NCBI RefSeq assembly: GCF_004959935.1
Contig: NZ_SMYN01000003.1
Coordinates: 62,001 to 126,000, forward strand
DNA length: 64,000 bases
Origin: Falsirhodobacter xinxiangensis
GTDB taxonomy: Bacteria; Pseudomonadota; Alphaproteobacteria; Rhodobacterales; Rhodobacteraceae
Direction of reading: 5' to 3'
This document shows, one piece after another, positions 56,654 to 64,000 of the stretch. Each line of letters begins with the position of its first letter. Position 1 is the stretch's first letter. The position numbers and the translations under genes were made by a program. The notes beneath the pieces were generated by a model, which was not told the DNA's origin, ran no database searches, and saw nothing but the letters and a program-made list of their open reading frames with translations.

Positions 56654-59600
56654 TGGCGACGCATAAGGAAATCGGCTTCGAAGAGGTGATCTGCGACCAC
56701 CTTTCGAGCCAAGGCTGGCTCTATGCGTCGGGCGATGCCGCAAACTATGACCGCGCCCGCGCCCTGTTCCCGGCGGACATTGCAGCTTGGGCAGAGGTGA
56801 CGCAGCCGAAAGCCTGGGCAGACGCCAAGGCTCGCCATGGGGAGGCGGTCATCCTCGACCGTCTGCGCAAGCAGCTAGATGAACGTGGAACACTGGAGGT
56901 GCTGCGCCGGGGAATCGAGATCCTTGGCCTGAAGGCTCCGTTGACCCTCGCGCAGTTCCGTCCCGCCATGGGCATTAACCCCGACATCACCGAAAGGTAT
57001 CAGGCCAACCGCCTGCGAGTCGTGCGCCAGCTGCGCTATTCGGTGTCGAACGAAAAGTGCATCGACCTCGTGCTATTCTTGAATGGCATCCCGGTAGCGA
57101 CGGCGGAGTTGAAGACCGACTTCACGCAAAACATTCAGGACGCGGTCGACCAGTATCGCTTCGACCGCAGGCCCGTCGAGAAGGGGCAGAAGCCCGAGCC
57201 ACTGCTGTCCTTCCCCGGCGGCGCGCTGGTCCATTTCGCGGTGAGTGACCGCGAAGTGATGATGGCGACCCGGCTGCAAGGCCCAGACACCCGTTTCCTG
57301 CCTTTCAACAAAGGCGATGACGGCGCGGCAGGCAATCCGGTGAACCCGAATGGTCACCGCACAGCCTATCTGTGGGAGGAGATCTGGGCACGGGACAGTT
57401 GGCTGGACATTCTGGGCCGTTTCATGGTCGGCGTGCAGAACCCGAAAAAGCAATTGTCCGGTATGATCTTCCCGCGGTTCCACCAACTGGACGCAACGCG
57501 AAAGCTGCGGGCAACTGTGCTGGATGAGGGGCCGGGTGGCAAATACCTGATCCAGCATTCGGCAGGATCGGGCAAGACGAACTCCATCGCCTGGACCGCA
57601 CATCTGCTCGCCGACCTGCATGATGAGAAGGACGAGAAGATCTTCTCATCGATCGTGGTCGTGTCGGACCGAACGGTGATCGACACGCAGTTGCAGGAGG
57701 CGATCTTTGCCTTCCAGCGGACCGCGGGTGTGGTCGAGACGATCACCGGTGAGACGGGGTCGAAAAGCGAAAAGCTTGCCGAGGCATTGGCGGGTGGCAA
57801 GAAGATCGTCGTCTGTACGATCCAGACCTTCCCCTTCGCGCTAGCCGCCGTACAGGAGCTGGCCGCCACGACAGGCAGGCGCTTCGCGGTGATCGCTGAT
57901 GAGGCACACTCCAGCCAGACCGGCGAGGCGGCATCGAAGCTGAAGCAGGTGCTGTCAGCCGATGAGTTCGCGGCCTTGCAGGATGGCGGCGAGGTCGGTG
58001 CCGAGGACATTCTCGCCGCACAGATGGCAGCCAAGGCCTCGCCGTCGGGGATCACCTTCGTAGCCTTCACCGCGACCCCCAAGGCAAAGACCATGGAACT
58101 GTTTGGTCGACGCCCCGATCCGGAAAGCCCCGCCGGTCCCGGCAACTTGCCCGCGCCGTTCCACGTCTATTCCATGCGCCAGGCGATCGAAGAGGGCTTC
58201 ATCCTCGATGTGCTGAAGAACTACACGCCCTATTCGCTGGCGTTCAAGCTGGCGAGCGACGGCAAAGAGATGGACGACAAGGAAGTCGATCGCGGTGCGG
58301 CGCAGAAATCGCTGATGCAATGGGTCAAGCTGCACCCCTACAACATCAGCCAGAAAGTTGCGGTCGTTGTGGAGCATTACCGCTCGATGGTCATGCCACT
58401 GCTGGGCGGTCGGGCCAAGGCTATGGTGGTGGTCGAAAGCCGCAAAGAGGCTGTGCGCTGGCAGCTGGCCATCCAAAAGTACATTGCCGACAAGGGCTAT
58501 GGCCTTGGCACGTTGGTCGCGTTCTCTGGCGAGGTGACTGACCCTGAAAGCGGTCCCGACCCGTTCACGGAGACAAGCAAGCTGCTGAACCCCGGCCTTA
58601 AGGGAGACATGCGCGAGACGTTCAAAGGGCCGAACTTCCACGTCCTCATCGTCGCGAACAAATTCCAGACAGGCTTTGACCAGCCGCTTCTGTGCGGCAT
58701 GTATATCGACCGCCGACTTGCAGGCATTCAAGCCGTGCAGACGCTATCGCGCCTCAACCGGGCATGGCAGGACGGCGATCAGGTTAAGAATACGACCTAC
58801 ATCCTTGATTTCGCCAACAGCGCCGACGACATCCTCGCAGCCTTTAAGACCTATTATGCGACGGCAGAACTGGAGGCGGTGACCGATCCGAACCAGGTGC
58901 TCGACCTGCGGGCGAAGCTGGACGGCTTGGGATATTACGATGACTTCGAGGTTGATCGCGTCGTTCGCGCCGAGCTAGATCTGAAATCCAGTCATGCGGC
59001 GCTGTCCGCTGCGATTGAGCCTGTGGCGGACAGGCTTCTGAAAGCCTTCAAGGCGGCTCGTTCATCCGAGGCGACGGCACTAGCAGAAGGTGACACAAGC
59101 TCGGCGGCGGCAGCTAAGCAAGAGCAGGAGGCTCTGATCGTCTTCCGTTCCAACATGGGTGGGTTCCTTAGACTTTATGCGTTTCTGTCGCAGATCTTCG
59201 ACTACGGCTCGACTGCGATTGAAGCACGGAGCATCTTTTACCGTCGTCTCATCCCGCTCCTCGATTTTGGCCGAGAGCGTGAGGGGGTCGACCTAAGCAA
59301 AGTGGCGCTGACCCATCATAAGTTGTCGACTGCTGGCGCGAAACATCTGACGCTGGGCACAGACGGCGAGAAGTTGAAGCCTATCACTGAGTCAGGCTCT
59401 GGAAGCGTGCAGGACAAAGAGAAGGCGCTGCTGTCGCAGATCGTCGATAAGTTAAACGATCTGTTCACCGGCGATCTGACCGATAACGATAAGCTGTCCT
59501 ACATGCTGACCGTAAAGAACAAGCTTCTGGAGAACCGCACGCTTGCCCAGCAAGCAAGCGGCAACTTGAAAGAACAGTTCGCGAACTCGCCTGCTCTTAA

Positions 59601-59760
59601 GAAGGCGATGGTCGATGCGTTCATCGACGCGCTCGACGCTCATTCGGAGATGAGTCGCCAAGCGCTCGGATCTGAGGTCGTCCAGCAAGGGCTTAAGGAT
59701 GCGCTGATGGGGCCAGGACGGCTATACGAGGCTTTGCATGAACAAGCCTCTCTAAGTTGA
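56653..59760 (+). CDS. hsdR: Type I restriction endonuclease subunit HsdR
   Basis: A 1035-residue restriction and translocation subunit. An N-terminal PD-(D/E)xK nuclease has IDLVLFLNGIPVATAELK (Asp138, Glu152, Lys154). The SF2 motor has Walker A HSAGSGKT at 302-309 and DEAH at 416-419, with VAFTATPK as motif III. The C-terminal part carries the helical domain that contacts HsdM. The ATG at 56653 overlaps the hsdS stop by one base; a TTG at 56650 is in frame. All catalytic residues looked for are present, so the restriction activity appears intact. Confidence 0.95.
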   Translation: MATHKEIGFEEVICDHLSSQGWLYASGDAANYDRARALFPADIAAWAEVTQPKAWADAKARHGEAVILDRLRKQLDERGTLEVLRRGIEILGLKAPLTLAQFRPAMGINPDITERYQANRLRVVRQLRYSVSNEKCIDLVLFLNGIPVATAELKTDFTQNIQDAVDQYRFDRRPVEKGQKPEPLLSFPGGALVHFAVSDREVMMATRLQGPDTRFLPFNKGDDGAAGNPVNPNGHRTAYLWEEIWARDSWLDILGRFMVGVQNPKKQLSGMIFPRFHQLDATRKLRATVLDEGPGGKYLIQHSAGSGKTNSIAWTAHLLADLHDEKDEKIFSSIVVVSDRTVIDTQLQEAIFAFQRTAGVVETITGETGSKSEKLAEALAGGKKIVVCTIQTFPFALAAVQELAATTGRRFAVIADEAHSSQTGEAASKLKQVLSADEFAALQDGGEVGAEDILAAQMAAKASPSGITFVAFTATPKAKTMELFGRRPDPESPAGPGNLPAPFHVYSMRQAIEEGFILDVLKNYTPYSLAFKLASDGKEMDDKEVDRGAAQKSLMQWVKLHPYNISQKVAVVVEHYRSMVMPLLGGRAKAMVVVESRKEAVRWQLAIQKYIADKGYGLGTLVAFSGEVTDPESGPDPFTETSKLLNPGLKGDMRETFKGPNFHVLIVANKFQTGFDQPLLCGMYIDRRLAGIQAVQTLSRLNRAWQDGDQVKNTTYILDFANSADDILAAFKTYYATAELEAVTDPNQVLDLRAKLDGLGYYDDFEVDRVVRAELDLKSSHAALSAAIEPVADRLLKAFKAARSSEATALAEGDTSSAAAAKQEQEALIVFRSNMGGFLRLYAFLSQIFDYGSTAIEARSIFYRRLIPLLDFGREREGVDLSKVALTHHKLSTAGAKHLTLGTDGEKLKPITESGSGSVQDKEKALLSQIVDKLNDLFTGDLTDNDKLSYMLTVKNKLLENRTLAQQASGNLKEQFANSPALKKAMVDAFIDALDAHSEMSRQALGSEVVQQGLKDALMGPGRLYEALHEQASLS

Positions 59761-59808
59761 TAGCAGGACCTGCTTCGAAACACCTTGGAGCAGATCAATT
59801 ATCAACGA

Positions 59809-59839
59809 ATGGCGCGATACACATGCGTTATCGCGCCAT
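59809..59839. terminator. Hairpin between convergent hsdR and PLD-like gene
   Basis: An 11-bp perfect stem ATGGCGCGATA / TATCGCGCCAT (59809-59819 and 59829-59839) with a 9-base loop, lying in the only gap between the two convergent genes. It lacks a T-run, so its terminator role is inferred from position. Confidence 0.5.
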
Positions 59840-59860
59840 CATCTTCATGCACTCAAGAAA

Positions 59861-60898
59861 TCAAGAACTTTGCTTTTCCAGATGATTGATGGCATCGACC
59901 AACTCAAAGCCATTACGGAAAACGCGACTTTCGCCGCCATGCAGGAGTTTCGCCAACTTCAGATCCGCGTTTGCCACTGAGCTTTGCGAAGGGAGCCGTA
60001 CGTCCCGGGAACTCAATCGCTTCACCATAGCGTCCCAGCGCTTTGCTCCTAGGACATGCCCCTCATCATCGTCCAGAACAGTTTTGATTGTCTCGTAAGC
60101 ATATACTCGCGGAGTGCCTTTGAGCCAGAACTCAAAGAAATGCGCGGGCCACGATGCGACTTCGTCTTTACCCCAGTTCAAAAACGAAGAATGGAGCGCC
60201 CACCCCGGGCCGTTCTGACCACCCTCCTGAGCCTCCTTTGCGATGAGGTCCTCCAAAACCTCACGATCGTTGACTTCATCCACGAAAACAAACCCAATGT
60301 CAGAGAAGGCATTCGGCTGGGCGCACACTAGGCTAAACAAAGAACCCGGAACCGCGGCTTGGCCTCGGCCGGGAGTTCGTGGTGGCATCCAAGTCCGACT
60401 CGCGATGGCGATAGCCTTTTCGTCAACGACCGGCGACGAGGCGAACGCAAGATTGAACCAATCTAGCGCGTCGCGCCATGGTCCGGTATTCGCTTCATAA
60501 AAACTGCCTGCTTCAACCAATGCAGCTTTGGCACCTGTCAGGCCGATACCGTTGTCAGACGCATTTGCGGAACCGACTACCAGTCCCTTGTCGGAAATGT
60601 ACACCTTCGCATGGAGATTTACGTGATGGCGAAGTTGATCTCCGTGTATCGAGCTCAATTTCTGCAGCGTTGAAGGATTAGTGCCCCCCAAAGTGACGTT
60701 GCAGATCACTCGAGGCGCTTGGCCTTGTGCGGACGGTAGAAGTTCCTCTGCACCCCGCCCCCAAAACGCTACAGCGCACGCGACGTCGTTGCCGCCCATC
60801 ACTTCCTTTACTTTTTTACTCAGTTCAGCTTCCGCTAAAAACATTCGATCACACCACTGGTTCAAAAGATTAGCTATAATTTTCGAGCGCTTCTGCAC
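59861..60898 (-). CDS. Phospholipase D-fold (single HKD) protein, possible nuclease
   Basis: A 345-residue protein with one complete HKD motif: His96, Lys98 and Asp103 in LHAKVYISD, followed by GSANASDNG at 109-117. The fold is shared by phospholipase D, the Nuc nuclease and restriction enzymes such as BfiI, and a single motif implies a dimer making one active site. The C-terminal 200 residues are unrecognised and may be a substrate-recognition part. It sits beside the type I system and is AT-richer than the core. The longest frame starts at a GTG (60898); an ATG at 60844 would remove 18 residues but keep the motif. Defence nuclease is the favoured reading; lipase is not excluded. Confidence 0.8.
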   Translation of the reverse strand: MQKRSKIIANLLNQWCDRMFLAEAELSKKVKEVMGGNDVACAVAFWGRGAEELLPSAQGQAPRVICNVTLGGTNPSTLQKLSSIHGDQLRHHVNLHAKVYISDKGLVVGSANASDNGIGLTGAKAALVEAGSFYEANTGPWRDALDWFNLAFASSPVVDEKAIAIASRTWMPPRTPGRGQAAVPGSLFSLVCAQPNAFSDIGFVFVDEVNDREVLEDLIAKEAQEGGQNGPGWALHSSFLNWGKDEVASWPAHFFEFWLKGTPRVYAYETIKTVLDDDEGHVLGAKRWDAMVKRLSSRDVRLPSQSSVANADLKLAKLLHGGESRVFRNGFELVDAINHLEKQSS

Positions 60899-61168
60899 TT
60901 AGCAATCGCGAAGTTTGCACCGTGCGCAAGCGCTGTTTGCCTGTAATCACAGGTTACGTGCAGATTTGCTACCCCTACCCAGATGGGTGCGCCGGGTTTG
61001 TTTCGATTAGCATGGCAGGAAGTAAGGTGCTTCCTGCGACTACGTGGGTGGCGTCGAATTTCCGCAAGCGCATTCCGAGGGCCATCCGCTCCGCAGGAAG
61101 CTGCTGATAAATTGCACGATGCCTGAGGAAGTCAAGGTTGACGCTTGGGTTACGGGTAGGGAGCGGCT
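60899..61168. other. Gene-free spacer in the island
   Basis: 270 bases between two minus-strand genes. It should carry the promoter of the PLD-like gene. A short imperfect hairpin CAGGAAG / CTTCCTG lies at about 61016-61038. A minus-strand frame of about 65 codons (roughly 60984-61176) runs on from the end of the neighbouring gene in another phase but has no recognisable content. Confidence 0.4.
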
Positions 61169-63541
61169 CTAAAACGGCTTTCCAACACGCGCTCTAAGAG
61201 CTGTACCTAGCTTCGCATGAAGCTCTTTCGCTGCGTCAGTGGTGGAGGGCTTTGCGGCGAGGCATCTGGCAAGCCTGTGACGGGCGCGTAAAACGTCCGG
61301 CGCAATCATGTCTGCCGTCGAGGCTTTCACGAGCAGCTCCATCGCGGCGCGCATGGTCGAAGGTGATGGTAGCCGTTCCCGCGCCTCAAAGGCGGCGATC
61401 AGATCGTCCACCATGCGCGCCTCAAGCCAGACGAAGAGATCCTGGGGCAGATGGCTTCCGTGCTTCCGAAACCGCTCCAGACGGATCGTCAGGGCACCAA
61501 TCTGACGGTTCGCCCCACTTAGCAAGCCCCTGTGCAGGTCGCGCGCTTCGTTCAGAACCTCTGCCCGCCATTCGTTTCTGATCCCACGGTCCAGCAGGTC
61601 ATGAGCGCGTCCAACACCCAGCAGAGCCGCCGCCCCTGCGATAGGGCCGAGAATCAGCGCGCCGGCCGGCCCCAGGACAACAAGGCCGAGGATAGCCCCT
61701 CCGGTTTGCCCCGCGCCAGCCAGACCGCTGCGGATGGTCAGATCGATGACCAACCATGCCGGCAGGTCCTCGATCGGGATCTGTCCCGTCCATGCCTTGT
61801 GGGCCGCACGCGCTCCGCCAATGACGGCTGCATAGAACGGGACAGAGACCTCTCCCAATCCCAAGGCAGCCGACAGGGATTGATCGACCAAGCTCTGCAC
61901 ATGTTCGAGATCGAAGCCACTGGTGGTCGCCACCATCGGCGCCCAAGCTTCGTCCAGCGATTGGGCCTGCAAGGCCAAGGCGTTATCGGCGATGACCGGA
62001 ACGTCAGGATACTTTTTAAAATGGTCATGCAGCAAGGAGATGTTGGTGCCGCATTTGACTTGGATCGGGCTTCCATCGACGATGAGGTCGTAACCCGGCG
62101 TCGTCGAGCCTTCGGCAAGCATCACATCGTGCCCGTCCTCGATCAGCTGTGCCATGACGAACTGTTCAGCGCTGTAACCCCTCAGCCCGATCTGGCCGCC
62201 TGGGGATGCGAAACCCGCAACATGAACTGCAAGGTCGAGCGGGGTGGCAATATCCGCCACGCGCGAAAAGTCGGCGGCGGCCAAGACGAGCGGGTCGACC
62301 GCTGCGGCGTGATAGAGCATATCGGCCGCCGTCAGACCTGCAACGAGAGCCGTGTCTGGGCGGTCAGTCGCCTGGCCTTCTGCAATCCGCTCGCCCCAAA
62401 GACCGGGCGCCGCAAGGGACGCTGGCGGAATCCCGGTTGAAACGGCGGTAGTGATTGCGCCGGCGTGCTGTCGGATAGAGTGGAGTTGATTGTCGTCCAG
62501 GTGGAGGAGATCCGTGTCGGCCATCCGATGAAGGGCGCGGAATGCGTCTAGGAGCGCTGCCATCCCGGATCCCGAACCTTGACCATGCAGGGTCAGGAGA
62601 ATAGCGATCCTTGCCGCTGCAAGTTCACGGGCGGCGCTGGCCTGACCGTTGATTGCCCAATAGCCGAGGGCAGCACTTCCGGCGAGGACGGTCACGGGGT
62701 TTATCATGACAAACAGGAGCGATGTCAGCGTCGGCCCCGACACGAAGGGGATCACGGCCGACAACTTTGCTGCCGCGATGTAGGGCGCGAAGCCCGCGGA
62801 TCCGATCGCCCCGGCTAGTGTCGCCCATCCGCCTCCGGCAATGGCCGCCGTAGAGATTGCCTGCTGGCCCTTGCGAATGGCAGCGGCAACCTCTGGGTCT
62901 AGATCGCGCGTGCTTTCGGCTTGCGTGAGGCCTTCCATGAGCCCCGCAAGTTCATGCGCGACGACGTCCGGAAAGGTGACGGCCGCGCTTGCCCGCCTGC
63001 GGGCTCCCGGCGCGGCGCGCATGAGCTTGCTGCTGGTTCGCCCAAGGATCGACCGATCGGCATCTGCCTTCTGTTCCCGCGCCTCAAAAATGGCGGGGGC
63101 GAGGATTTCGGAAGCGCGCACTGAAATGGCGGAGGCCTCCTCATCCAGCCCACGCGTCGAGAGCGGGTAGAGGCCCGGCAGGCCCAGGTCCTGCTTCATG
63201 CTGAGCCAGAGCCTTGCCCGCAGCGCATCAGTTGGAAGAGGCCCATCCATCAGATCATTGGCGAAGGCGGTCACGCGATCAGTGGCAGGCTTGTTGTCGG
63301 AGGCCAGCTTTCGCCACGCGGCCTCGCCCATGGCGCCTGCGATCCTCTTGAGCTGTGCGGCGTCGAGCAGGGCGAGCAGGCCGCAAATCTCTTGGCGGGA
63401 GGCATCGCCGAGACCGGCCGCCACATGGCGGGGAGATGGGGCGGTGTGCTGCTGGATCATGTCTGCCATCCTGAGAGTGTAGGACTTGGCAGCACTTATC
63501 GGAAGAAGGATTGCGATCAGGTCGCGCAAGACTCTGAACAT
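61169..63541 (-). CDS. Large membrane protein with PD-(D/E)xK-like nuclease motif, function unknown
   Basis: A 790-residue protein in its longest form. Residues 229-299 are a glycine/alanine-rich hydrophobic region (two or three membrane helices), and 603-645 is a second such region. Between them, 453-496 reads as a restriction-endonuclease-like core: a helix with Glu459 (YSAEQFVMAQLIEDG), Asp485 in PGYDLIVDG, and Gln494-Val-Lys496 in PIQVKCG, the E / D / QxK order of Mrr-like members of the PD-(D/E)xK superfamily. The remainder is alpha-helical and unrecognised. Starts at 63541, 63469 and 63460 are possible; 63460 has AGGA at a usable distance. No relative of known function is recognised. 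Adjacent to HsdR and the PLD-like gene, it looks like a membrane-anchored defence or anti-invasion effector, but that is inference. Confidence 0.72.
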   Translation of the reverse strand: MFRVLRDLIAILLPISAAKSYTLRMADMIQQHTAPSPRHVAAGLGDASRQEICGLLALLDAAQLKRIAGAMGEAAWRKLASDNKPATDRVTAFANDLMDGPLPTDALRARLWLSMKQDLGLPGLYPLSTRGLDEEASAISVRASEILAPAIFEAREQKADADRSILGRTSSKLMRAAPGARRRASAAVTFPDVVAHELAGLMEGLTQAESTRDLDPEVAAAIRKGQQAISTAAIAGGGWATLAGAIGSAGFAPYIAAAKLSAVIPFVSGPTLTSLLFVMINPVTVLAGSAALGYWAINGQASAARELAAARIAILLTLHGQGSGSGMAALLDAFRALHRMADTDLLHLDDNQLHSIRQHAGAITTAVSTGIPPASLAAPGLWGERIAEGQATDRPDTALVAGLTAADMLYHAAAVDPLVLAAADFSRVADIATPLDLAVHVAGFASPGGQIGLRGYSAEQFVMAQLIEDGHDVMLAEGSTTPGYDLIVDGSPIQVKCGTNISLLHDHFKKYPDVPVIADNALALQAQSLDEAWAPMVATTSGFDLEHVQSLVDQSLSAALGLGEVSVPFYAAVIGGARAAHKAWTGQIPIEDLPAWLVIDLTIRSGLAGAGQTGGAILGLVVLGPAGALILGPIAGAAALLGVGRAHDLLDRGIRNEWRAEVLNEARDLHRGLLSGANRQIGALTIRLERFRKHGSHLPQDLFVWLEARMVDDLIAAFEARERLPSPSTMRAAMELLVKASTADMIAPDVLRARHRLARCLAAKPSTTDAAKELHAKLGTALRARVGKPF

Positions 63542-63547
63542 GTGTCG

Positions 63548-63667
63548 CTAGGGCTTCAGAACACCGACGTGCCGACTTATTCTCAACCGTGCTGTCTGCA
63601 CACTCCGGGAAAGGCCGGTGCGGCAATGCAAAGCGGCGGATTCACAGGCTGTCAATATGCTGGTCAT
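63548..63667 (-). CDS. Possible small protein, unknown
   Basis: A 39-codon frame starting at ATG 63665-63667 with a strong purine-rich ribosome site upstream on minus (GGAGGAAGAAGG), ending 6 bases before the longest start of the 790-residue gene. The peptide begins MTSILTACESAALH and contains two cysteines; no family is recognised. It lies between the element-type ATPase tail and the membrane nuclease-like gene on the same strand. The ribosome site is the only real support. Confidence 0.3.
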   Translation of the reverse strand: MTSILTACESAALHCRTGLSRSVQTARLRISRHVGVLKP

Positions 63668-63718
63668 GCCACGCCTTCTTCCTCCGATGAATGCCGTAGG
63701 GCGATGAGCCAGACGGGG

Positions 63719-63824
63719 CGGGACACGGGACATGCCTTTAGGCATTTGTCCCGCTTGTCCCGCTGTATTCCACTTCTGCTTCGGGACAGTCCGGGACTTG
63801 TCCCGCCTTGTCCCGTTTGTCCCG
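63719..63824. repeat. CGGGACA heptamer array (iteron-like)
   Basis: Eight exact copies of CGGGACA or its complement TGTCCCG in 106 bases: plus-strand CGGGACA at 63719, 63726 and 63782; TGTCCCG at 63747, 63756, 63799, 63809 and 63818; plus one CGGGACT at 63792. The TGTCCCG copies are spaced 9-10 bases apart in runs. Within the overlapping minus-strand gene the copies fall in different codon phases (RDKRDK in one place, GTSGT in another) and they continue beyond its stop, so the repeat is kept at DNA level rather than protein level. Confidence 0.85.
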
Positions 63825-64000
63825 GCGAGGCTCCCCAGCGGTGAAGATTGCCGTTTGTATCTCGCTAATCCTCACGAGATAGACGTCATCCTGAACTGCC
63901 ATCAGGCCTGCGCTTACCAGATCGGACCGTACCCGCTGAAACGCCTTCCTTTTGGTATCGATACTGTCGCCCGTGTGCTTGGGATAAAAGGCCCCGCGCC
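63738..64000 (-). CDS. C-terminal end of an element-type replication/primase ATPase (5' truncated by window edge)
   Basis: An open minus-strand frame enters at the right edge (first full codon ends at 63998) and stops at TAA 63740-63738, giving 86 residues. It begins RGAFYPKHTGDS and continues IDTKRKAFQRVRSDLVSAGL with VYLVRI, a winged-helix-like tail such as ends RepA-type or primase-helicase ATPases of integrated elements and plasmids; the low-complexity end (RRDKRDKAGQVPDC) is typical of those proteins in alphaproteobacteria. The body of the gene lies outside the window, so the ATPase itself is inferred. Confidence 0.6.
   Translation of the reverse strand, partial: RGAFYPKHTGDSIDTKRKAFQRVRSDLVSAGLMAVQDDVYLVRISEIQTAIFTAGEPRRDKRDKAGQVPDCPEAEVEYSGTSGTNA

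Noticed and set aside
60922-61107. 61-codon plus-strand frame in the island spacer
   Set aside because: No ribosome site, no similarity and composition like random sequence.
63719-63824. CRISPR array
   Set aside because: Repeats are 7 bases in both orientations with 0-20 base gaps, not 25-40 base direct repeats with spacers; no cas genes.

Overview
The window is high-GC chromosomal DNA whose gene content and order point to an alphaproteobacterium of the Rhodobacterales / Rhodobacteraceae type. The evidence is AddAB instead of RecBCD, a maf-aroE-coaE-dnaQ-secB block facing hemJ-rho-mnmE-mnmG-rsmG-parA-parB, HslV with a short propeptide, and a hemD / mitofilin-like / HemY block. Genes are dense, with many 1-4 base stop/start overlaps, and several starts are GTG. 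Genus cannot be assigned from the sequence alone.

Layout. 1-8.4 kb: tail of an upstream gene, a fused TsaE-AmgK protein, MurU, then AddB and AddA. 8.4-11.6 kb: a four-gene dTDP-L-rhamnose operon (rfbC-B-D-A order of transcription) on the minus strand. 11.8-16 kb: thioredoxin, an unusual PP-loop protein, and hslV and hslU separated by an opposite-strand flavin-oxidase-fold gene; hslV has a good heat-shock-type promoter. 16-22 kb: Smr, MltA, Tim44-like, FxsA, SecB, then DnaQ, CoaE, AroE and Maf. 22.2-22.6 kb: a 405-base gene-free region with two perfect DnaA boxes, weaker boxes and a pyrimidine/AT-rich stretch, read here as the chromosome replication origin. Nearly all close neighbours are transcribed away from it.

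22.6-30 kb: hemJ, rho, mnmE, mnmG, rsmG, parA, parB. Two perfect 16-base parS sites lie exactly at the starts of mnmG and rsmG, so the centromere is written into the first codons of two genes. 30-34.8 kb: YbaN-like, HemW, RidA, RdgB and RNase PH on minus, then HrcA and GrpE on plus. 34.8-46.5 kb: MutS, MaeB, a ribokinase-like kinase, ArgG, IlvA, a secreted phytase-like protein and an acetyltransferase. 46.5-52.4 kb: an EVE protein, YciI, GpsA and TsaD on minus, divergent from HemD, a mitofilin-like protein and HemY.

52.4-64 kb is different. A tRNA-Thr(CGT) gene is followed by what looks like a genomic island. It holds a complete type I restriction-modification operon (hsdM-hsdS-hsdR, with an oversized HsdS whose specificity domains are much lower in GC), a single-HKD phospholipase-D-fold protein, and a large glycine-rich membrane protein carrying a PD-(D/E)xK-like nuclease motif. 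At the right edge is the C-terminal end of a protein resembling element-encoded replication/primase ATPases. A dense array of CGGGACA heptamers in both orientations overlaps that last gene. The island is the best place to look for undescribed biology; the origin/parS organisation is the best-supported structural finding.
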